Source: Brassica napus
Lineage: Eukaryota > Streptophyta > Magnoliopsida > Brassicales > Brassicaceae
Assembly (NCBI RefSeq): GCF_020379485.1
Contig: NC_063452.1
Span: 10,519,065 to 10,583,064 of the forward strand
DNA length: 64,000 nt
Direction of reading: 5' to 3'
Every line of letters begins with the position of its first letter. Position 1 is the first letter of the stretch. The position numbers were made by a program, and so were the translations under genes. The notes under the pieces were generated by a model. That model was not told the origin of the DNA. It was given only the letters and a program-made list of their open reading frames with translations, and did not search any database. Below are positions 10,722 through 23,603 of this stretch, in pieces.

Positions 10722-11340
10722 TTAGCAAGCGTGATACTTAGGGCAGTCCTTGTTTATGTCTCCACCCTTCCTGCAAAAGAAACATGTATCTTCAACCTTA
10801 GCATGTTTCTTTTGAGTAGGACCCTTAGCAGCATCATCCTTAACAGGTTCAAATTTCTTTCTTTTGCCATGTCCCTTAGAGGTGTAAAGCATATGAGCAC
10901 ATTCTGTCCTCTCTTGTTTTATTCTCTCTTCCTCTTGCACACAATACAGAATGAGCTCGTTAAGAGACCATTGCTCCTTCTGTGTGTTATAACTTGATTT
11001 CAGCTGACTGGACTGAGGAGGAAGAGAGTTCAAGACAAAGTATATGAGCAATTCAGCCGGAAGCTCAGTCTTAAGTGTCTTGAGTTTTGAAACAATGTTG
11101 GACATCTCCAAAATGTACTCCCTTATTTTTCCATTGCCATGCTACTTCATCGTACTAAAGCGGTGCAAAAGCATGCTTATTTCCGCCTTATTGCTTCTTG
11201 CAAAGCGCAAATCCATCTCGGCAAGAAACTGTTTGAGATCATTGATCTCCTCACCACCTCTAAAGGTTTCTGGAATGGTGTCCTTAACGATCATCAAACC
11301 CATGCAATTTGAACGCTCCCACTTCTCATGAACAACCTTA
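10722..11340 (-). pseudogene. copia gag
   Basis: The frame encodes a copia-type gag (LLIYFVLNSLPPQ, then basic residues) ending in a zinc knuckle, CFFCRKGGDINKDC. The usual knuckle is CX2CX4HX4C; the His position is Asp here, so zinc binding would be impaired. Upstream, up to about 11400, the gag N-terminus continues in the same strand but with stops. Confidence 0.85.
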
Positions 11341-12773
11341 TATTATGGAGTGCTGCCATCCGTAGGAGAAGCAGGTTTGTCCATTCTTAGCCAAGGTCGA
11401 GATCCATACACCCTAGAAAAATCTTAACTTTACTTTTCCCTTCGAAAAAATTAGAACCCGTAAGTGTTGGAATTGATCCTAAGTTAGCAGATAAAGTAGC
11501 TGAAAAGAGAACAAAATCCGAATAAATTACTCACTATCCGAAGAAATCAATAATAAATTTTAACTGATTATACTTCCCATCCAAGATACCAAATGTAACA
11601 TCAATATCAAGTCTTTGGAAAGTAATATCGACTACTAGCGGTACTCTTGTTGTAATGATCAAATACTGATAACAATTCATGATAAACAATACACCTTCCT
11701 TTGGGCCGATTTATCATTCACATGTTAAAATCCATATAATCGTCACGTATTCACCATCACAGGTGTATGTTAAATTCGGCCAAACATCAAAACTTCCTTT
11801 GCGCCGATTTGACATCCGCATAAATATTGCACATACGTATATATGTAAACCCGGCCAAATACAACCTTCTTTTGGGCTGACTAAATATTCACATGAATTT
11901 ACATACATATTTCCTTTAATAATTCTCTTAAAAAATCTTATTAAGAGAGGTCTTCCTTTGGACTGACATCTTAATTTAATTAATTAATTAAATTATTAAC
12001 GATGCATAATCAAATTTATTAATTGATTTGAAACTGAATTTTATTCTTGCGCATACAAAGAACTAGAGGTCTATGAGCTCTTTATGCAAGAATACTGAAG
12101 CGGGAGAGTGGTTAGAGACATGACAGTGGGTGCCAACTTTCACACGTTACCTAGTTTCGAAATCCACCTAATGCGCTTTTTAACTTAATTAAAAGTTAGA
12201 CGGGCCTAGCTTAAAGTTTGTTCCAAACTGGCCCAACTGATTTAAAACATAAGAAACTGGGCCAGACTAATTAAATTTGCAGGCCCATAAAAATTAATTA
12301 AATTAGAAACTGGTTACGGGCCAAATAACAAAACAAGCCTACCACGAATTAATCTCTAACCTAGGGTTTTCAGGATAACGTCAGACATGTTTTCTCAGCC
12401 GCCAAGACCCAAAAACGGATCTGAGAACAGTTCTGGAAAAAGTTGTTCCTTCAAAAATTCCAAAAATTTTCAAAATTTTTTTTAGAAAGTCATAACTTTA
12501 TGTACAATATTTTTCAAAAATAAATCCATCAACTTTATTTAAATCTGAATTTAAATGTTTTTCACTAGATAACAACCAAAGATCTAGATCTAAACATGCC
12601 CAAAAATTCAGATCTAACACAGATCCCAAAATACTTTATTTATCTTAAACCTTAGAAAAAAAAATCAGATTCATTAATCTAATATTTTTACACAATAATA
12701 AAATCCGAATTTATATTATAAACTTTAAATAAATTCGGATTTCTTTTAGATCCAAACAGAAAATCAACATGCT

Positions 12774-12785
12774 GCTATGATACCA
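12774..12785 (-). promoter_or_regulatory. Primer binding site of the copia element
   Basis: On the minus strand TGGTATCATAGC lies two bases inside the 5' LTR. It matches the initiator-Met tRNA site TGGTATCAGAGC at all but one position. Confidence 0.85.
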
Positions 12786-12787
12786 AT

Positions 12788-13212
12788 TGTTAGATTAATT
12801 CTTTATGATTCATCAATATGAATCATTTAACCATATGATTCTCTGATTGAATAAACATAAGCGGAAGCGTACCTGATGTATCCATTACTTAAAGATCTGA
12901 AATTAGGGAATGGATCTTCCAAAGCAAACCCTACGTGACTTTATTTCTCTATTGATGAGATATAGAGAGATTCTGTATTTTCGGCTAGGATTGTCTTGGG
13001 AACCATAACCCTCTTTATATAGAGAATTAATTTCTAGTTTAGCCCTTCATTAAACTAGAAATTACTTAAGGTATCCACATATAAATATTTCATAACAATT
13101 ATGCCCAAATCATTACTTTATTCACAATAGTGACCACTTAAATAGGCTAATTGATTAATGACCCTATCATATTTATTCCTTATCATATGTGACCCCACCA
13201 AATGATCTTACA
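12788..13212 (-). repeat. 5' LTR of the copia element
   Basis: This 425-bp copy is flanked on the right by the target duplication CTTCT (13213-13217) and on the left by the primer site. It resumes the minisatellite outside. Confidence 0.93.
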
Positions 13213-13310
13213 CTTCTATCTCCTCTGCTGTCAGGCTTCTTATGCCTCCTCCGCCATCAGGCTTCTTATATCTCCTCTGCTGTCAAGCTTCTTCTGCCTC
13301 CTCTCCCCCC

Positions 13311-14439
13311 CCATCTGTTTCCTATCCCCTTCTTGTTTTAAATCTGCATCTGAAAAAAGGAAAAACACTGAGAATATAGAAAATAAAAATAAAAAGAGTA
13401 ATCAGGTAGAGAAGTGGTGAACGAGGAGGTGCAGGTGTTGGTTGTTGAGACAGTTTAGATTCACGGAGACAGATTGAGAGATAGAGGAGAAAAAAATGTG
13501 TTTTTTACCTTAGTGCATTTTGGTCTGTTAGATTCACTTTTATCGATGGTTGTGGTTAAACATAGCATGATCCGAGCCCTTGTATCTAATAGGCTGCTAT
13601 GTTGACCAATCAGATCTTATGTATTTGATTTCCTATTTTTTCCATTGATTTCCTATTCTAATTTGTTTTTAATATATATAATATTTATGAAAATTTCGTA
13701 ATTAAAGAATTATTTTGAGAACAAATAAGACTTATATTTAAAATTCTAAACTTTATTTTTCTTTTGGTAAAATATATTTTAAACTTTGTGACTGATATTT
13801 AATTAGGTATAGAAAATAGAGTTAAGGGTTTGTGAAATTGAGTTTAGTGTTTAATTTAAAATAGGGGTTAGTTTAAAATTTGAAACTGAAGTTTGGAAAA
13901 AAATATATTTAAAACTTAAATATAAGATTTAGAGTATAGATATAAGAATTAGAGTTTGGGATATAGGGTTTGAGGATTATATTTAAGATTTTATATTAAG
14001 TTTTGAATGTGAGTATATATTAATTATTATATTTTATAATTAAAATTAGTTAAGAGTTTAGAAGTTAGTTTTTATACTTTAGGGTATGAAAGGAAATAGG
14101 CTTTATATGCTATATGTTTAAAGTTTTGGATTAAGATTTGAAAAATAGATTTGAAAATTTCGATCTTTTATAGATATTAATTTAATGAATATTATAACTG
14201 AAAAGGTATTTTAAAATTAAGGCTTAAGGTTTTTAATTTATGATATGGAGTATATATATGTATATATATAGTATTTGAGGTTTATAGTTAGGTGTATATA
14301 GTGTTTGGAGTTTAGATTTAAGATTTGAGTTTAAGTTATGAAAAACTTCAAATCATGAATTTAGTTTTAAAGATTTGAGGTTAAAATATTGTGTGTTTTA
14401 GGTTTGGGTGAAGATTTTAGGGTTTAAAGTTCCATTTAG
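13311..14439. other. Intergenic AT-rich DNA, no gene seen
   Basis: No coding frame of merit is visible. From about 13850 to 14450 there are many degenerate TTTAGGG/GTTTAGAG-like words, similar to diverged interstitial telomere-type repeats. Confidence 0.5.
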
Positions 14440-14660
14440 GGTTTAGGGTATCATATAGTCACGGAAAATTTGTGGCAAATTCATGGCTATTTGCAGTCAT
14501 GTTTTAATATGTGACTTTTTTAGTCACGTTTTTAATTTCGTGATAATTTCGTGACATTTTTAGTCACGTTTTCCACTTTGTGACAATTTCGGGAGTAACT
14601 AAAAAATAGTCACGTTTCTTCATGACCATTTCGTGTTTATAAGCATTTTTTCTACTAGTG
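14440..14660. mobile_element. CACTA-like terminal fragment
   Basis: Motifs of the type TAGTCACGTTTT and CGTGACAATTTCG recur like subterminal repeats. The right edge ends TTTTTTCTACTAGTG, the reverse complement of a CACTAGTAGAAAAA-type terminus. No matching left end was found, so this may be a solo or truncated end. Confidence 0.45.
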
Positions 14661-14739
14661 AGTGTAAATCGGAAGTACCTTGTACGTCAAAATTTCAAAA
14701 ATAATTGTTTTCAAAACTGTAAAAATGAGTTTTTAGCCA

Positions 14740-15260
14740 ACTCGAGTTTTTTCTCGAAAACAGAAAATGAGTTTTCTCGCCGAAACTAGAAAATCGATTT
14801 TTTCTGCCAGTACTAAAAAATCATTTTTTTCGCCAGAAATAAAAAATCGATTTTATCCGCCAAAACTACAAAATCAAAATTTTCCACCAAAACCAAAAAT
14901 TTGATTTTTTTTTTCTGCCAAAACCGTAAAATCGAGATTTTCCGCAAAATCTAGGAACTCTAATTTTCCACCAAAGCTGCGAAAATGAGTTTTTTCGCCA
15001 AAACCGGAAATTTTAATTTCTCGCCAAAACCAGAAAATCAAGTTTTTCGCTAAAACCAAAAAATCGAGTTTTCCAGCCAAAACTGAAAAATTAACTTTTT
15101 CCGTCAAAACCGCAATATTAAGTTTTCCAGCAAAATCGTAAAATTTTCTGCTAAAAACGCAAAATCTTGTTTTTTTGTTGAACTTGAAAAATCTTATTTT
15201 TCGCCATAACCGTAAAAGTTAAATTTTCCGTAAAATCTTGATTTCAAAATTCCCAAAACA
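14740..15260. repeat. Degenerate tandem array, unit about 30-40 bp
   Basis: Words such as TTTTTCGCCAAAACC and GAAAATCGAGTTTT recur throughout with heavy divergence. The array creates a spurious minus frame (14874-15107) with a quasi-repeated peptide; this is not a gene. Confidence 0.7.
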
Positions 15261-15997
15261 GCAAAACATTGTTTGAGTATATTATATATTTTTAATGAAA
15301 TTATTATAATTATGTAAATCACATGCTAATATTATTTACTTGTGTTTTAAAAGATTTTATAAAATGGGCTAACTCTGAACTAACCTTAATCCAGCTCTTC
15401 AAACATGTTTAGTTTTAAAATATGATTAGTGCTAGAATAGGGTTGGGTTTATATTTTATAGGCCGGATGGGCTAAAAACCCCCTTTATAACATCCCAAAA
15501 TTCAAGCATATTGTCTTTCATAGAAAGCATTGAAAATCTTGGGTTTCGTCAAAAACAAGAGTAGGAACGCAAATTTTACAATAAGATAAACCGAATAGCT
15601 ATACAATATTTTATGTTACAAAAAAAAAATACAATATTTACATATAAATCAATAAAAATTCATAATACAAATACAAAAACTTTAGGAAAAAAACACTCGT
15701 ACGAACATAAAGTGAAGAACCATAAGGAAAGCTTATGTAAATACCTCATTGTATGACAGTTCATGTTTTTCCAAAATCCCATGATATAATTGCAGAACAA
15801 AATCTGTAGGAGTTGTTTTGTTGTGATGTAGAAGCTCATGTTGCTTTGTATTTGCTTTTATGATAGAGTTTATTGAAGATTTGTTTGCATTTTTGTGAAT
15901 ATTGGGTGTTTTCATCTCACCTTCATTATTTAACAAGATAAATTAAAAGTAAATAATATAGATTCAGAGGACTATCGTGGATCTACCAATCTATATA

Positions 15998-16685
15998 AAG
16001 GATGTCAAAATGAGTTATAACTTATGAACTAGCTCAGCTCAGCTTGATTTTTCATAATCATGAGTTATATTTTTTAGGTTCATTTAATAAATGAATTTAA
16101 TGAACAAACTTAAATTAAATCACGAGTTATATGAACGATCTTTAATGAACATGAACCAACTCATGAGCTTGATCATTTTTATACTTAAAATTATATATAT
16201 CATATGTAAATAAGATAATTTCTATATGATCATATTTATCTTCTAAAATTAAAATGTAAATCCAAATTTTTTTAGATATATATAGAATATGTAAAAGAAA
16301 ATTTTATATACCCATCATCTATCTTTAAATTTAGATGTAAAACAAAATATTCCTAAGAGACAATTTATAAATTACTCGTAATTATCTTACTTAATATTTT
16401 GTTTTACATTTAAATTTTATAAAACATAGATAAGTAATATAGAAATCATACTTTTAATATTATAAAACTTAATAAAACTTATTTTAAAATTTTATTTTAT
16501 GATAATTAATTTTTTATATTAGATCGCGAGCTATCTCGTTTAGCTCATGATCTTGATGATCTAAGTTCAAGTTTTTACATATTGAAGCTCATCTAATAAA
16601 TGAACTGAGCTGAGCTAACTCATGATCTAAGCTCACTATGAGCTGAGCTGAGCTGAGCAAGCTAGCTCATTTTTACACGTTATAT
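15998..16685. mobile_element. Foldback MITE, probably Mutator-like
   Basis: Left (about 15998-16080) and right (about 16570-16680) ends are imperfect inverted copies rich in AGCTCAGCTCAG, with outer edges like TGTAAAAATGAG. The flanks TATATAAAGG and TATATATAAGG look like a 9-11-bp target duplication. The interior is AT-rich and non-coding. Confidence 0.5.
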
Positions 16686-16689
16686 ATAA

Positions 16690-17220
16690 GGAGCATGTCA
16701 CAAACACAAGCCTATGCCGTTGTAGTGTTTGGTGATCTTTTTTCACCGGCTTCAAAACCAACCTACGATGCGTTCCGCATAACCCTGCTAATTCTCAAGG
16801 TCAAAAAGATCTCATCTAATCCAATTGGGTCAAGTAATGGGCTGCAACACTTAGTATTTCTTTAACTGGGCTCAAGTCAAGTTAATCAGGCCTAATCATG
16901 TAGAGCTTTCCACCTCGACCATTCAATTTCAAATGGTCGTCATATGACGTTTGGCTTTCTAATGACACAAGCACGAATCATGCTCATCATCACTCATTAG
17001 GATAACGTTAACAATGTACCAACTATACTTTATACTAGAGACAAAGTTAAACGTAGTAATCATATAATCTTTCCTTGGAAGCGTAGGTGATACCACTTTC
17101 GTGATGCTTTTTAACTACAGTACCAAATCATTTTCCTTTTCAATAAAATACACAAATTAGACAGTCTCGTGACTTAACAAGTAACTCCATATACACTATA
17201 TATGTATAAACGACTTTATG
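16690..17220. other. Intergenic DNA, no gene seen
   Basis: No coding frame, RNA gene or repeat structure was recognised. It lies upstream of the SCAR-like gene and may hold distal promoter sequence. Confidence 0.4.
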
Positions 17221-17229
17221 CTAATACTC

Positions 17230-17400
17230 CGATGGCATCTACAACCCATACCTATTTTTTCTTTTATAATTCCTATAAAAATATAGTAACTCTATTATAA
17301 GATAAGTTTTGTTCCAATAGTTTACTTTAATAGAATTATTTTATTTTTGTGGGAATTTTAAAGGAAAAAATAAGTTTGGGTTGGAGATGGTTTTAACCGT
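17230..17400. mobile_element. Short MITE-like inverted repeat
   Basis: GGCATCTACAACCCATACCT on the left and its imperfect reverse complement AAGTTTGGGTTGGAGATGG on the right enclose an AT-rich centre. A related left-end sequence occurs at 29068-29100. Confidence 0.5.
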
Positions 17401-17519
17401 TAATTAAAATAATGTATATATGTCTGTTAGGAAGTCTGGTCATTCGATCTTTAATTAATTTAAAATAAATTCACACTTCTGATTACTATTCGTAATGAAG
17501 ACAAAAATGTTTATAATAA

Positions 17520-17585
17520 AAAAACTTAGGTGAAGGTTGCTGTAACCATTGAGCTAACTGATCTCAACCACAGCCACTTGAAGAC
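17520..17585 (-). repeat. Possible truncated tRNA-derived SINE head
   Basis: On the minus strand TTAGCTCAATGGTTA resembles a tRNA A box. No convincing B box follows, so this is only a candidate. Confidence 0.2.
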
Positions 17586-17807
17586 AAATAATTCGTGACA
17601 AATATATAATTACGTTGCAATAATTATAATAGATGCGTTTTATTACCTCTTATGATTCTAAGCAAAGTTTGTCGCTCTGTAAGCAAGCCGAGAGATACTA
17701 CTTATTTGTACACTTATAAGTTTTATCAGTCTACCACGGAAGTTGAAGCATCTCGTTAATTGTTTCGTTTTAAAGTAATACGATTGTTCTCGGAGGTAGA
17801 AGCACTA

Positions 17808-20800
17808 ATGACGTTGACGAGATACCAGATACGGAACGAATACGGCTTGGCGGATAAGGAGATCTACAGCGATAAGGAAGATGCTGAAGTTTTGCTCGAA
17901 GGTTCATCAATGGCCGGACTCGTCGGCCTTTTGCGCCAGCTTGGCGACCTCGCTGAGTAAGTTTCTTTCTTCCTATTGGCTATGAGGTGCCATTTGAGAG
18001 ACCATTGGAGCTTTGTTTTTTTATCATTTTAGTATTTATCTAAGATATATTACTCATGATTATTTGAAACCAATGTTTCAACTCTGTCCTTACTTTCACA
18101 TTTATGTCTCTATTCATACTATATAATAAGGTTTGCTGGTGAAGTGTTCAATAATCTGCATGAAGAACTAATGACAACTGCAGCTCGAGGACAAGGTTTG
18201 GCAGTTCGTCTTCAACAGCTTGAAGCAGAAGTTCCCAACTCAGTTGAGATACCTATTCTGTCTCAAACCGATCATTCAACTTTCTTTTACGATCCAGGCA
18301 AGTGATCTTACTTTGGCTTATATCCCCTGTATATTAATTGAGAAACATTTGAAAAGATGTAACTTCAATTTTGTAATAATTAAAAAAGACCTCTTGCTTA
18401 TGTGTCAATCAATTAGGTAGTTAATTAGTCATACGTGTCAACCTCACATTGAAATTGAAAAACATGATGGTCCAATTCGATTTTTATATCTCATTAGAAA
18501 CATTTAATACCAACTATATGATATCATATGATATTAACTAAAGCAAGGTGGCTATTTATTATATATTATTTCCTTAGATAAAACCTACGAAATTACTTAA
18601 TGTGATTATGATATATATAGTAATTAATGATTTTAAATAATGAAGATTTGCTAATAATCTGTATGCTTTATATCATTTTTGTTTAATTTTTTACTATTAA
18701 AATAAATTACACAATTACATTGATCATATATTAAAAATTTAGATATTTTTGTATATGTTGTATTTTGAATTTTTCAAAACGAGTACAAATTACTAAAACT
18801 ATTAAAAGTCTCACATAAACTTTTGTGATCAATGTTTTATTTTTTTTCTATAATAAGATACAATGATAATAAAAACATATAAATAAATAATTTTATTTTA
18901 ATAGGTGTTTATGTTAATATATATATATATATATATATATATACTTCATATCGTTTAAATTTAATTATATATCATATATGATAGATAGGATTGATTGTTT
19001 TGATTTATTTATTCTAAAATGATTGCGAATAAACAAGAGCGGTCATTTAATTTATATGTGCAAGCCAATTTATTACATAATAGTAACTGATTTCTTAGTT
19101 ATTTAATATATAATTATTATTTTATTATTTCATAATATGCAGAAAGATATAAAATAAGTATTTATTCTGCACAAGGCGCACATACCTAAGTATGTATCTC
19201 TTTAATAATTTTGAATCTTAAACATTTTCTAAATCTCAGGCCAAAATAAAATAAAAAAATGAGAATAAACTCAAAAAACAATATTTATATCGAGCAATAA
19301 CCAAAACGACACAAAAATGAGAAAATATCGAAGATAGATAGGATTGACACGTGGACGTAAACTTCTCATAACCATAATTAACTTTTAAATTGCTAAATCA
19401 TGATATAAAACCGAACTGACATAGTTTCATTGTAACCAAATAGTAGACATGAGATTTTTCGGCCTAAACGTTAGGTTTTTATGCGATAAATAATTTTTTG
19501 ACCCAAAATATTTTTTAAAATGGGATCAGTTCATTAGTAAAAAAATTATGTAATTAACAAAAAAAGTTAAAAAAAATTTTTTAAGAGCCAAATATATTAA
19601 TTCGATCAGTAATATAATTTTTTTTCCATACGATATTTCTTAAATAATTTTTATATAAATTTACCATGCGCAAGGCGCAGGTCTTATCCTAGTATAGTGT
19701 TATTGCGCAGGTCTTATCCTAGTATAGTATTATAAGAGCTATGAGGTGTTATGTTGATGGTATAATCATTTTATTTCATTCAAGGCAAATGGAAATTTTG
19801 TGTGGAATTGATGAGCTAAGTCATTGCACATCATTTTAAAATGTCAATTCAGCCTATTCTAGTGTATTGATATTGTTGATATTATTAGACTCCAGGCATA
19901 GGATTGATAGGTCATGCAATATTTCAGGATTGGAATGGCATTCTACTTTGAAAACAGAAGAACATCTAATTTCTCCACACAAGTTGCCTCATTGTATAAT
20001 TGATTCATATGAGGAATGCCGTGGTCCGCCGCAGCTCTACCTTCTTGACAAGTACAATTTTCAGTAGATTCAAGGAAGTTTCAGAATTTTTCATTATAGG
20101 AAAACTTGGCTCACAAGTTTTTTTTTTGTCTTTTTTGTCATTTTTTCTGCTGTCTTTAATTAAGGTTTGATGTTGATGGGTCTGGATCATGCTTGAAGCG
20201 TTACTCTGACTCATCTTTGTTGAAGACGCTTGCTGCATCACAACTCAGCAAAGATGAGAGACCAAGCAAACCAAAGGTATTCTCTATTCATGTAACACAT
20301 TTTTCTTATTCTGTATTTACTTAACTACTCTTGTCACTGGAATGCATAATTTGTGTATATTATGTGGTACAATATTTTTCATCTACAGAAGAAAGCATCA
20401 CACATTAGTAATGGAGAGAGAACACTTGGGGATTCACAAACATCACATGCTAAGTGAGCACTCATGCTTTATGTTTAGTTTTGTCTCAAGTCACTACTGT
20501 TTCTCAAGTTCATATGATCAACTCTTTGATTTGGTGACACAATCTGCTTTTTGGATGGTACAGGTTGAATCAGCTCTTCTTAATGGACCATGCTGAAGAT
20601 CCAGAAATCACAGTTAAACTAAAGAGAAGACATCTGAATGTACCTCCTCCAATTAACTCAAGCTATGGGACTGGTTACATGGAGAAGTTCGTGAAGAATT
20701 CTTTGCCCTACTGTGAAAGAGTTCATGAGACACTGGATCAGTCATCTTCAGCAATGGAAACTGATGAAGTTACAACATGCAACGTACGAGTAGACCTATC

Positions 20801-23174
20801 AACACCTTCTTTGGTTTATCCAAGCAATGGAGAGACTAGAAAAGAGAGGGAAATGGAAGCCATTGCTGATGATGAAAGAGAGGGAGGAGGAGCAATAGTT
20901 TGTGTAGAAAGAAGCTCTTCTGTGAACAATGACACATATGCACCACCTGCTTCCACAGATACGGAAGCAGACAAAGATGATGTGACTCAAACAGGGGTCC
21001 TGGCTTCTAATGTTTTGCACCACTCAACGGAGGAAGGAGCATCTGAAGGTGGGACCAAAGATGTTCAAACAAATGACGTTGAGGATGATCATTCTCAACA
21101 TATTTTCAGTGTGGAGACTGGATCTGAGATCTCTTTAACCGGTTTAGTGGAAGACCAGTTCTCTTCCATAACCAATCAGGAGACAGAGAAAGAGCCTGAT
21201 TGTCATCAAATTCAAAATCAGCATATTAGCACATTTGACAACTTTGAAGATTTATCTCTGGATGTTGATGCAGTACGTGACAGTGCTGTCCCAAGAGAAG
21301 ATGAAATTATCTCACAAGATGGATATTCCGTGAATACCGAAGACGCTGGACACGTTTCAACTCTTGAAATCAGTTCAGAAGTTGAAACAATGATGTTAGA
21401 TACTCCAAAAGATGTTCATACAGGAAACATAACCCCCTCGGCCTCATCTTGTCAAGAAGACACATTAGCCGACTCTGATGTAGCTGAGATATCATCAGAT
21501 TCTGGAAAAGAGGATCCACAACCCATGTCTATCATTGCAGATGGGAGCAGTGAGCTTGAGGTACAGATTCTTGATACTCAAAGTGGCGGTACTGTATTTG
21601 CAGGTGATAACCAGGCCAGGCTGAACGATAAGGTCAGTGAGACCGTACCCGAAGTAGACTTGGAAACTATTGGTGATGCACATGAATGTCTTCCAGGTAC
21701 TCAAGAATGTTTTTCACCTGAGTATCACATACAGACACATAGCCAAGGAGGGCAAGAGAGTCAATCTGAAACAGACTCAGAAAATACAACAGCAGAAGCA
21801 GCAGCCGAGTCTCTTCCTCCACAAGATGTTCCTCTTGGTGTTCAGTGTTCAACTTCAGAGGAAACACTAACATGCAACGAAAATGAAGCTGAAGTAGAAG
21901 CTCTTAATGCACCACACCAAGGTGATATCACATCATTAAATGGTAATTATATCCCTGAGTCTGTTCTCTCCATGGATCCGACTGATCAAGAAAATTGCTT
22001 GGATGTGCCTATGGCTCCCTTCTCCACGTCCCTCCATGTAACACCTCAGGAAGATCTTGAAATAACGCCTCCTCTCCCGCCTCTTCCTCCAACACAATGG
22101 TGGATGGGGAAGCTGGTTGATTCTGTTAAACAAACAGAAACTCAGTTCTCTCCAGTGCCATACAATGGGAACAACAGTTTCTACATTCACAGGGATGAAA
22201 ACACACATAATGGATTAGTTCAAGGGACCGAGGCACAAGATCAGTCAGAAGCCTCAGTTACAGCAGATGAAAGCCACAATACTGATGTTGATCCAGTTGA
22301 AGCAGTGTTAATTTCAGCAAAAACTACTCTGAATGAACAATCTAAAGCAACCGAGGAGGAACAGTATCATTCAGAATCAGTTGCTTGGGAGTCACTACTC
22401 ACACCTGAAGCTACACCAGAGGCAGAATCAATCCAAGGATTAGAAGCACTTGAGTGGTTTAGTCAGAACTTAAAAGAGCATACCAATCCTAACCTTACAA
22501 AGCTAGAAGAGAAACCTCAGCTTGATCATCCACTAGAACCACCAGGAGGAACAGAAGGAGATAATAAATCATATGAAAAGAATGAGAAAGTTGAGAAGCT
22601 TCCAAGAGACAAGGAGTCTCTTGTTCTTGGCATCGATAGAAGCATGGTGATTAATTACCTTAAATTTTATATCTCTATGGTTAGTTCAGTATTTATCTCT
22701 CTGACGTTAATCACTTGACTTTTTTTTTTGTTTAATTACAGTTGAGGAAGGTGTCTGAAAGAAACAGGACACAACTTGGAGCTCGAGTGGATGAGAATGA
22801 TTCACTACTGGAGATCATACGCAGCAAGGTCAAACGCTCTATACTTATCTTCTTCTTTTTTTTTTCCTTTTGACTTCACTTAGTTTAGTATAAACCAATA
22901 ACTGATAAAATGCATTAGCAGTCATTCAACTTGAGACCAGCAGATGCATCGGTGAGACACAACTTTCAAGTAGCTGCTCCCATAACCAACTTGAAGGTCG
23001 CTGCAATTCTAGAGAAAGCCAATAGTCTTCGCCATGTCTCTCTCTAACCTTATTTGGTTTAATTTGGAAAATTACATGTATAAAAATGAGAAAAAAGTTA
23101 TTGATGTGTTAATTTTTATTTAGGCAATGGCGGGAAGCGACGACGATCACGATTCAGATAGCTGGAGTGAGTGA
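17808..23174 (+). CDS. SCAR4: SCAR/WAVE family protein, SCAR4-like
   Basis: SCAR proteins are subunits of the WAVE complex that activate ARP2/3 for actin branching at the plasma membrane. Nine exons fit: 17808-17956, 18131-18297, 19928-20051, 20165-20276, 20389-20453, 20564-22646, 22742-22828, 22922-23035, 23124-23174, giving 983 aa. The phases agree at every junction. The N-terminus ([49 protein letters not shown]) is the SCAR homology domain. A long acidic, variable middle is encoded by exon 6. The C-terminus holds the VCA module: WH2-like 901-940, central helix ([14 protein letters not shown]) about 954-967, acidic tail ending DSDSWSE. ATG 17808 was chosen because homologues start at this TRYQ motif. 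Intron 2 is a GC-AG intron (AG|GCAAGT) of 1,630 bp, and the donor after exon 8 is weak. SCAR4 is favoured over SCAR2 from remembered similarity. Confidence 0.88.
18910..18946. repeat. (TA)n microsatellite in SCAR-like intron 2
   Basis: A pure TA run lies inside the long second intron. Confidence 0.8.
19660..19725 (+). mobile_element. Helitron-like 3' termini in SCAR-like intron 2
   Basis: GCGCAAGGCGCAGG, able to form a small GC stem, is followed about ten bases later by CTAG (19689-19692). The block GCGCAGGTCTTATCCTAGTA is repeated 30 bp on, with CTAG at 19719-19722. A related GCACAAGGCGCACATACCTAA occurs at about 19168. Helitrons end with a hairpin and CTRR, so these may be stacked termini. 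No 5' end was identified. Confidence 0.4.
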
Positions 23175-23603
23175 ATGAGTCTCCATGCATGTAACCTGTA
23201 GATGACATATTGATCATACACATACACAATACATTTTTGTAATTTGTATAGAAGAAGTGTTAGCTTCTTCTCAGATTGAATTTTTTTTTTGTATCTCGTA
23301 ATGTTTTTATTGCTCTCTTTCATACATATGCAATGTATGTCACTCTCAGTTTTTTACTTTCTTTATTGAAAATTTTCAGTTAATGAATAATTCGTCGTTC
23401 TAAGAACAACATTTCTGTGACTCAACAAAACTTCACCTATGTCTAAGAAAGGCAAAGAAGGACTAACCACTACTTTCCTCTTAATTACCAATATTGGTTT
23501 GTACACACATATGATATGACATGACATATGAACATTAGAAAATATCCTCCTATTTATAATAACTCTTTTGTAAGAACTCAAATCGAATTCAACTCATCTG
23601 AAA

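Larger units (their letters stand above)
302..13212 (-). mobile_element. Ty1/copia LTR retrotransposon, complete but defective, carrying a nested element
   Basis: Two 425-bp LTRs (302-726 and 12788-13212) start TGTTAG and end CTTACA on the plus strand and are flanked by the duplication CTTCT at 297-301 and 13213-13217. On the minus strand the order is gag, protease, integrase, reverse transcriptase, RNase H, which is the copia order. A tRNA-iMet-type primer site lies beside the right LTR, and a short purine tract (minus AATGGGAGAT) lies beside the left LTR. A second retrotransposon at 3443-9785 splits integrase. Frame breaks and a local inversion in RT make the element inactive. The LTRs differ at about 30 positions by eye. 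Confidence 0.93.

Noticed and set aside
14874..15107. Minus frame with a quasi-repeated peptide
   Set aside because: It comes from the degenerate tandem array; the periodicity is in the DNA and no start context or homologue is evident.
20799..22208. Minus-strand and other-frame ORFs across SCAR exon 6
   Set aside because: They are shadows of the long acidic SCAR-like exon, whose frame joins in phase with both neighbours.
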